From Candidatus Peregrinibacteria bacterium GW2011_GWA2_33_10 (GTDB taxonomy: Bacteria > Patescibacteriota > Gracilibacteria > UBA1369 > GWC2-33-13): DNA of 36,964 nt. Position numbers and translations under genes: made by a program. The notes beneath the pieces were generated by a model. That model saw only the letters and a program-made list of their open reading frames with translations, made no database searches and was not told where the DNA came from. Shown in pieces: positions 31,981-36,964 of the stretch (position 1 is the stretch's first letter; every line of letters begins with the position of its first letter). The stretch covers positions 13,951 to 50,914 of the forward strand of contig LBOO01000008.1 in the NCBI GenBank assembly GCA_000989565.1, in the 5' to 3' direction.

Positions 31981-33459
31981 ATGGAAAATAATATAAATAA
32001 CCAAAATCCTCAAAATCAAGATCAAAGTAAGAGTTCCGAATCTATTTTTGATAATTTAATTGCCAAAGCCAATGCAGAGAAACAGCAAGAAAAAGAAAAT
32101 AAGAATGAAAATAAGATTTTGGATGGGATTTTGGAAAAAAAGGCTTCTGAAAATGTTTTGAATATTCCGAATAAAAAGGATTTATCCTTGACCAGAATGC
32201 TAAACACGCGCAAGCAATTAAGTCTTGGCTGGACAATTTTAAAAGTTGTGGTTTTGGTCGCGTTTTTAAGTTTTGGCTATTTTTCATATGAGTTATCCCC
32301 TTCTTTTACATATTTGGACAATACTTCTTTGGGTAAAAACTCAATAAATACCCTTACAAGCACAAAAGAAAAAATTCAAGATTTGCAATCGGAGACAAAT
32401 GCCAACAACATTGTCGCGGCGCAAATAAAGATTGATCGTTTCGCTTATTTATATGATTTATTCAATTATTATCAAGAAAAAATTGAAAATTTGGAGGAAA
32501 AAATCAAATATGAAAAAAACGAAGCAGCCAAAGCAAAACTGGAAAAGAAAATCAATGATGTATATGTGACTGAACAAAAAAAAGCTGCGGAGGAAATTTT
32601 TTCTTCACTGGAATTTGTTAAATCGAGAATGCAAAAATCTCTTTATCCGGAAAATATCAATTTGAGTGAAGAAGAAAAAACCGCTTTGATTCAGGATATT
32701 GACAATAGAACAAAAAATAAAATCAGCGAGATGAAAACCAAAAAAGAGAATGGTTTGGACATTTTAACTCTAAGTGATGAATTAACGTATGATGGTGCTT
32801 CACGATTGCTTATTGATAAGGCATTAATCATCAAATTAAAAACTATGAACATTGACTCTCTTAAATCAGAATATAAGAAGTATCTTGCGGAAAAAAATTC
32901 CAAGAAAAAAACTCTTTTCCGTGAAAGCGATTTTTATCTGACCTTAAAGGATTTATCCAAAGACATTAACGGTTTCGCCAAGAATGACTTTTCCGTTGTC
33001 GCCAAAATAAAAGAAAATCGTATTAAATGGACTGAATTTATTACCAATATTAATAATTTAACTCAGGATTTGGATGCTTATTATTATGATGATAAAGTTC
33101 GAAGAATTTTTTATTCCAGCTTTTCATTTGATTCAAAACAAAAAACAATATCAGTAACAGGCATGAGTCGCAGATTCGAACCTTATAATTTTACTTTATT
33201 AGCTGATTTGATTGATACTTTTGAGAAATCCGGAGTTTTTCAGGATGTTGTAATGAGCGGATTTAATAAAAGCAAGCAAGGAGATTATTATACTGCTCCA
33301 ATCAATATGACTTTTAAAATTCAGAATGGCATTGACTCGCGAGATACAATGGTTTCTTTTAAAGAATATTTGGAAAATTTCAATATAGACACACAAGATT
33401 CAAGTGATGATGATAAAAAAACGGATGATTCCAAAACAGCAAAAGTTAACAAGAAATAA
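31981..33459 (+). CDS. Pilus assembly PilN-like inner-membrane protein
   Basis: A 492-aa bitopic protein, much longer than typical PilN (about 180 aa). A disordered Asn/Gln/Lys-rich cytosolic N-terminus (1-75) leads to a transmembrane segment at about 82-105 (SLGWTILKVVVLVAFLSFGYF). Then comes a long periplasmic coiled coil (about 115-215, rich in EKIENLEEKI-type heptads) and a C-terminal domain of about 100 residues. That domain resembles the ferredoxin-like fold of PilN/PilO/GspL (DSKQKTISVTGMSRRFEPYNFTLL). The gene is 25 bases ahead of a PilO-like gene, with pilB and pilC following, which supports a role in the alignment subcomplex. No pilM is present, and the N-terminal helix that PilM binds is not evident. 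Confidence 0.6.
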   Translation: MENNINNQNPQNQDQSKSSESIFDNLIAKANAEKQQEKENKNENKILDGILEKKASENVLNIPNKKDLSLTRMLNTRKQLSLGWTILKVVVLVAFLSFGYFSYELSPSFTYLDNTSLGKNSINTLTSTKEKIQDLQSETNANNIVAAQIKIDRFAYLYDLFNYYQEKIENLEEKIKYEKNEAAKAKLEKKINDVYVTEQKKAAEEIFSSLEFVKSRMQKSLYPENINLSEEEKTALIQDIDNRTKNKISEMKTKKENGLDILTLSDELTYDGASRLLIDKALIIKLKTMNIDSLKSEYKKYLAEKNSKKKTLFRESDFYLTLKDLSKDINGFAKNDFSVVAKIKENRIKWTEFITNINNLTQDLDAYYYDDKVRRIFYSSFSFDSKQKTISVTGMSRRFEPYNFTLLADLIDTFEKSGVFQDVVMSGFNKSKQGDYYTAPINMTFKIQNGIDSRDTMVSFKEYLENFNIDTQDSSDDDKKTDDSKTAKVNKK

Positions 33460-33483
33460 TAAATTTAAATTTTAATAAATAAT

Positions 33484-34122
33484 ATGAAAAATCGTACTTT
33501 CTCAATATCATTATTAATATCCATAATTCTTTTCGCGGGGATATCCTATTATAGTTATACGAAATATTCCGCGTTAAAAGGTATAAAAGCAAATATCGCG
33601 CAAGGAAATGAAATAATCGCGAATTTTGAAAAAAATGAAATTGAAGACTCCAAATCAGCTTTAATTGAAGCCAAAAATACAAAAGGAAAAATTGAACAAA
33701 GAGAACATATTGAAAGAATTTTACCTCCCTTGCCTTTTACCACTGATTTATATCGGGAATTGGAAGATTTCTTTGAATCTTTGAATACGGCCAAATCACC
33801 TATGATTGTCAGTACTTTGAATGTTCCGGCTCCGGCATTTGATGAAGAATTGGGAGCGGGTGTAATTACAATTCCTTTGAATATCGAGAGTACGGAAGAA
33901 AATTTTTATAAATTTATGGAATGGGTGGAGAATTCAGGATATATTGATTTGGAATCAAAAAATAAAAAAGTTGCCAGATTAATGAGCATTGAATCGATAA
34001 ACATCAGTTTTCCCGATGAATTTCAGGAATCTACAAGTAAAGAAAAACCAACTGAAATTATTGAGGGGCCAAAAACATTGCAATATAATGTAACTCTCAA
34101 AACTTATATTAAAAAAATATAA
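33484..34122 (+). CDS. Pilus assembly PilO-like protein
   Basis: A 212-aa protein with the PilO layout: a short cytosolic start, transmembrane segment at about 7-25 (SISLLISIILFAGISYYSY), a coiled coil (about 30-85) and a C-terminal ferredoxin-like domain (about 90-212, with LPFTTDLYRELEDFFESL, VITIPLNIESTEENFYKFMEWVEN). PilO pairs with PilN to couple the inner-membrane motor to the outer part of the machine. It lies between the PilN-like gene (25 bases) and pilB (31 bases). The call rests on layout and context more than on sequence motifs. Confidence 0.65.
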   Translation: MKNRTFSISLLISIILFAGISYYSYTKYSALKGIKANIAQGNEIIANFEKNEIEDSKSALIEAKNTKGKIEQREHIERILPPLPFTTDLYRELEDFFESLNTAKSPMIVSTLNVPAPAFDEELGAGVITIPLNIESTEENFYKFMEWVENSGYIDLESKNKKVARLMSIESINISFPDEFQESTSKEKPTEIIEGPKTLQYNVTLKTYIKKI

Positions 34123-34152
34123 GATTTTTCTTTATAATTTGCCTGAATTTAA

Positions 34153-35400
34153 ATGACGGATCAGAAACTAAAATTATTGCAGGATGCTATTTTAGCGGGA
34201 AACATACCGTCAATGGTTATGAATATTATCAGTTACGCGATTTCGATCCGTTCTTCGGATATTCATATTGAACCTCAAAAAAATACCATTCGTCTGAGAT
34301 GCCGTGTTGATGGTGTTTTAAGAGAGATTGTGGAATATCCTCATAACTTGCATCCGGCTGTGGTTTCGAGAATAAAAATTATGTCCAATTTAAAAATTGA
34401 TGAGCAAAGAATTCCGCAAGATGGCAGATGTCATGTAACGACCGAGGAAGCAAAAGAAATGGATCTTCGCGTCTCCACACTGCCAACACCGAACGGCGAG
34501 AAAGTTGTAATGAGAATTCAAGATGAATCCAAGGAAATTCCCAAGCTGGAAGATCTTGGAATTGAAGGAGCAAGTTTAAAAAATATTTTATACGGCTTGA
34601 GTGTTCCAAATGGTATCATGCTTACTTCAGGACCTACGGGATCAGGAAAAACAACTACGCTTTATTCATGTTTAAATATTTTAAATAAACCTGAAGTAAA
34701 TATTATGACGATTGAAGATCCGATTGAAATTCAGATGGATGGACTGAATCAAAGTCAAGTTCATCCGGATATTGAGTATACTTTCGCTACGGGTTTGAGA
34801 ACAGCTTTACGTCAGGATCCGAATATTATAATGGTGGGAGAAATTCGAGACCGCGAGACAATTAATATTGCCATTGAAGCGGCTTTAACAGGACATTTGG
34901 TGTTATCCACAATTCATACGAACAGTGCGGTTGAGACTTTGACCAGAATTGATAATATGGGTATTCCGCCATTTTTGATGACTGGCGCGATAAACGCGAT
35001 TATAGCGCAAAGATTGGTCAGACGGATATGTTCCAAATGCGCGGCTCCGGAAACTCCTGATCCTCGTACTTTTGAATTATTGAAAAAAGAATCGGCTTTG
35101 ATTCCGACAACTGAGAATATTGATCAGGAAAAACTGCAAAAACTCCAATTTTTAAAAGGCAAGGGATGCGACGAATGTCAGGGAAGCGGTTATCACGGAA
35201 GAGTCGGTCTTTATGAAGTGATGAAACTTACAGACAATATCAAACAAATGATTATCGATAAAAAATCCACTTTAGAAATTGAAAAACAAGCCATTTCAGA
35301 GGGTATGGTAAATCTTTTTCAAAGCGGAATCATTAAGGCTTTGCGCGGCGAAACCACGATGGAGGAGATATTCAGGGTTGCGAAGAGTAGGAGCCAATGA
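34153..35400 (+). CDS. pilB: Type IV pilus / type II secretion assembly ATPase PilB (GspE family), short form
   Basis: A 415-aa protein. An in-frame stop at 34150-34152 fixes the start at or after 34153. Present are the N2 domain (RSSDIHIEPQKNTIRLRCRVDGVLRE), Walker A GPTGSGKT (160-167), the Asp box IMTIEDPIE, Walker B NIIMVGEIRD, the His box (LVLSTIHTN), and a zinc-type tetracysteine (CSKC near 293, CDEC near 339). It powers pilin assembly. The N1/MshEN domain of longer PilB (about 560 aa) is missing. It is followed by pilC after an R2 repeat. PilB rather than GspE is chosen because PilN/O-like and PilC genes flank it. The last codons run directly into R2. Confidence 0.92.
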   Translation: MTDQKLKLLQDAILAGNIPSMVMNIISYAISIRSSDIHIEPQKNTIRLRCRVDGVLREIVEYPHNLHPAVVSRIKIMSNLKIDEQRIPQDGRCHVTTEEAKEMDLRVSTLPTPNGEKVVMRIQDESKEIPKLEDLGIEGASLKNILYGLSVPNGIMLTSGPTGSGKTTTLYSCLNILNKPEVNIMTIEDPIEIQMDGLNQSQVHPDIEYTFATGLRTALRQDPNIIMVGEIRDRETINIAIEAALTGHLVLSTIHTNSAVETLTRIDNMGIPPFLMTGAINAIIAQRLVRRICSKCAAPETPDPRTFELLKKESALIPTTENIDQEKLQKLQFLKGKGCDECQGSGYHGRVGLYEVMKLTDNIKQMIIDKKSTLEIEKQAISEGMVNLFQSGIIKALRGETTMEEIFRVAKSRSQ

Positions 35401-35494
35401 GAGTGATCAGACATCAACGATCAGTGATCAGGAATGAAATGCATCGTTCCTGATCACTGATCGCTGATTCCTGATCACTGATTCCTGATCACTC
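35401..35494 (+). repeat. R2 repeat: nested inverted and tandem GATC-rich element after pilB
   Basis: It begins on the base after the pilB stop. An inner 17-bp perfect stem (35418-35434 with 35447-35463) has a 12-base loop; an outer 10-bp stem pairs 35401-35410 with 35485-35494. CTGATTCCTGATCA is repeated head to tail at 35464-35477 and 35478-35491. Other R2 copies are at 27606 and 29720. It may act as a terminator or stabiliser between pilB and pilC. Confidence 0.85.
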
Positions 35495-35498
35495 TCTT

Positions 35499-35527
35499 TT
35501 GCATTTTCTCTCTATTTTATGTATAAT
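35499..35527 (+). promoter_or_regulatory. Possible own promoter of pilC
   Basis: TATAAT lies at 35522-35527, with the weak TTGCAT 17 bases ahead (35499-35504). It would restart transcription after the R2 structure, about 23 bases before the ATG at 35557. Confidence 0.5.
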
Positions 35528-35556
35528 ATAAAGATTTATTGTAACTTTTTTTATTT

Positions 35557-36777
35557 ATGGTTGAAAATAAAGCTAATTTGGATCAGAATTTGAAAGATCG
35601 GATCGAATTGGATATTGGAGAAATCAGCGACATGATGAGCAAAAGGACTGTTGTTGATAGCACCTTCAAATCAAGCGGGAATAAGGTAATTGATTTTTAT
35701 CATAAAGTTAATAATAAGTTTGCGGAAAGCGCGAAAATAAAATTAAGAGATAAAATGGTGTTTTATAATTTGCTCGCGACAATGGTGAAAGCCGGCATTT
35801 CTTTGGTTAAATCGCTGCAAATTTTGACAAGTCAGACTCAGAATCCAAAATTAAAGAGAATCATTGAGCAAGTTAAGCTGAAAATCGAACAGGGGCAAAG
35901 TTTTTCCTCTGCTTTGGCGGATTATGGCGATACTTTTTCAGAAGCTGAAGTTGGGATGATCGGTTCCGGAGAAATCGCGGGTAATTTGAATGTGATTTTA
36001 CGCCAAATTTCTACGGGAATGGAGAAATCTTATTCGGTTCAGCAAAAAGTGAAAGGAGCGATGATGTATCCGATTATTATATTTACCGCAGTTGGTTTGG
36101 TTGTTTATGCGATGCTGGCTTTTATTATGCCGAAATTAAAAAGTTTATTCGGTTCGACAGGTAAGGATTTGCCTATTTTAACGGAATATATGATAAAATT
36201 GGGCGAGTTTTTGAAAAGTTATTGGTATATTGTTTTTGGCGGATTGGTTCTAACTTTCGTGCTTTTTAATGTTTGGAAAAAAACACCGAAAGGCAAATAT
36301 GCTTTGGATGCTTTTATTTTAAAACTGCCTATTTTTGGCGAAATGAACAGAAAAATGGCAATCGCGAGATTTACAAGAAGTTTGGGAAATTTGATTAAAA
36401 GCGGAATTTCAATTGTTAAAGCATTGGAAATCGCGGCTTATTCAATTGGCAATGAAATTTATAAGGAAAGAATTATGTCCGCTTCCGAGGATGTGCAAAG
36501 AGGTATTCCTCTCGCGGAAAACCTTTCCGGATCAGTATCTCTTTTTGATCCGATGGTGGTTTACATGATCTCAATCGGGGAACAAAGCGCGCAGCTTGAT
36601 ACGATGTGCGAGAAGCTGGCGGATTTTTTTGAAGAGGAAGTTGATGAGAAAACTAAAGGATTTTCAAAAGCATTGGAACCGATGATTATGATTATTGTCG
36701 GCGGAATCGTGGCAGTGATTGTTTACGCGATCATGGGGCCGATTATGAATTTGGCGGATATTGGAAGTATGGGGTGA
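35557..36777 (+). CDS. pilC: Type IV pilus inner-membrane platform protein PilC (GspF family)
   Basis: A 406-aa protein of normal length. Residues 1-60 are a polar cytosolic lead. The first GspF domain (about 66-190) has LLATMVKAGISLVKSLQIL, GQSFSSALA and EVGMIGSGEIAGNL; the second (about 270-395) repeats this as FTRSLGNLIKSGISIVKALEIA, GIPLAENL and MVVYMISIGEQSAQLD. Transmembrane segments are near 168-190, 222-242 and 375-397. PilC is the inner-membrane rotor platform that works with PilB. It is separated from pilB by 156 bases with an R2 element and a promoter candidate, so it may be transcribed on its own. A 10-base gap leads to the R1 repeat. Confidence 0.94.
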   Translation: MVENKANLDQNLKDRIELDIGEISDMMSKRTVVDSTFKSSGNKVIDFYHKVNNKFAESAKIKLRDKMVFYNLLATMVKAGISLVKSLQILTSQTQNPKLKRIIEQVKLKIEQGQSFSSALADYGDTFSEAEVGMIGSGEIAGNLNVILRQISTGMEKSYSVQQKVKGAMMYPIIIFTAVGLVVYAMLAFIMPKLKSLFGSTGKDLPILTEYMIKLGEFLKSYWYIVFGGLVLTFVLFNVWKKTPKGKYALDAFILKLPIFGEMNRKMAIARFTRSLGNLIKSGISIVKALEIAAYSIGNEIYKERIMSASEDVQRGIPLAENLSGSVSLFDPMVVYMISIGEQSAQLDTMCEKLADFFEEEVDEKTKGFSKALEPMIMIIVGGIVAVIVYAIMGPIMNLADIGSMG

Positions 36778-36786
36778 GGAGGAAGA

Positions 36787-36868
36787 GTAATTCGTAATAC
36801 GTAATCCGTAATTCGTAAAAGGAATAATTTTATAATATTAAAATTCAATTTACGAATTACGGATTACG
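36787..36868 (+). repeat. R1 heptad repeat forming a 20-bp hairpin after pilC
   Basis: Units GTAATTC, GTAATAC, GTAATCC and GTAATTC, plus GTAA, run at 36787-36818. The inverted core lies at 36849-36868 and pairs perfectly with 36800-36819 (20 bp, loop 29 bases). It begins 9 bases after the pilC stop. This is the only copy with both orientations. Confidence 0.9.
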
Positions 36869-36881
36869 CACTAGTGTTGCG

Positions 36882-36964
36882 TCAAGGAATGGCTAGGGGA
36901 AGCGGTTCTTGAAGATCCGATTCGGGTTTCTGTAGTTTAGCTTCGTTCAAAAGGCTTTCTAAAG
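36882..36964 (-). CDS. Possible C-terminal end of a minus-strand gene (window-edge fragment)
   Basis: On the minus strand, from 36962, 26 open codons end in TGA (36884-36882). The peptide, ending in PLPLAIP, is Glu/Leu/Pro-rich. The other two minus frames close within nine codons. The region is visibly richer in G and C than its surroundings, with codons unlike the neighbours. It could be the 3' end of a mobile-element gene, an unrelated convergent gene or chance. No family is recognised. Confidence 0.3.
   Translation of the reverse strand, partial: LESLLNEAKLQKPESDLQEPLPLAIP

Noticed and set aside
35401-35494. R2 repeat as a CRISPR array or leader
   Set aside because: Copies are inverted and overlapping, without spacers of constant length, and no cas gene is present.
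1-36964. Alternative code with UGA read as Gly (Gracilibacteria/Absconditabacteria)
   Set aside because: UGA ends several complete proteins (pilC, mscS, dus, pilB) and no family domain is interrupted by it.
36870-36964. tRNA or tmRNA fragment at the right edge
   Set aside because: A T-arm-like string (ATTCGGG) caught the eye, but no cloverleaf arms or acceptor stem can be paired.

Overview
This is an AT-rich bacterial window that uses the standard code: UGA closes complete genes such as the pilC-, mscS- and dus-like ones. Several traits fit a Patescibacteria/CPR-type genome. The enzymes are compact (a 571-aa UvrD-like helicase, a PilB without its N-terminal domain). There are several SLH-domain surface proteins, a bacterial Elp3-like protein, a PilN/O/B/C set, and almost no Shine-Dalgarno motifs ahead of start codons. 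The class cannot be fixed from this sequence alone.

Layout. (1) 1-3199: three consecutive plus-strand SLH surface-protein genes, the first cut by the window edge and carrying perfect 42-bp repeats. (2) 3234-5869, minus: a fibronectin-III surface protein followed by an HD phosphohydrolase, ended by a bidirectional terminator. (3) 6053-10268, plus: an endonuclease Q-like PHP protein, a small UvrD-family helicase and a CPA2 Na+/H+ antiporter. (4) 13857-10296, minus: an RNase HII-QueH fusion, an ArsB/NhaD-type transporter and an eIF2B-alpha-like protein. (5) 13955-17953, plus: a 1332-aa anchored LamG/glycosidase-like surface protein. (6) 18055-25903: Elp3-like, RmlD-like (minus), IspG, Dus, a family 2 glycosyltransferase, MscS and YebC. 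(7) 30648-25905, minus: miaA, mazG, recJ and a DHH phosphoesterase. (8) 30708-31892: promoter, L10 leader with attenuator, rplJ, rplL and terminator. (9) 31981-36777: type IV pilus/type II secretion-like genes pilN-like, pilO-like, pilB and pilC. (10) The right edge holds a long hairpin and a short stretch of different base composition that may be the end of a mobile element or another gene.

Themes. Four tRNA-modification functions lie within about 18 kb (QueH, Elp3, Dus, MiaA). So do several DNA maintenance functions (EndoQ-like, UvrD-like, RNase HII, RecJ, MazG). Surface proteins dominate the left half and pilus assembly the right end.

The most notable signals are the in-frame RNase HII-QueH fusion; an EndoQ homologue whose zinc-finger cysteines appear replaced; and two families of short intergenic repeats. 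One repeat family supplies the last codons and stops of recJ and miaA and follows pilB directly. The other contains the elp3 start codon. The L10 leader also shows a visible terminator/antiterminator choice.
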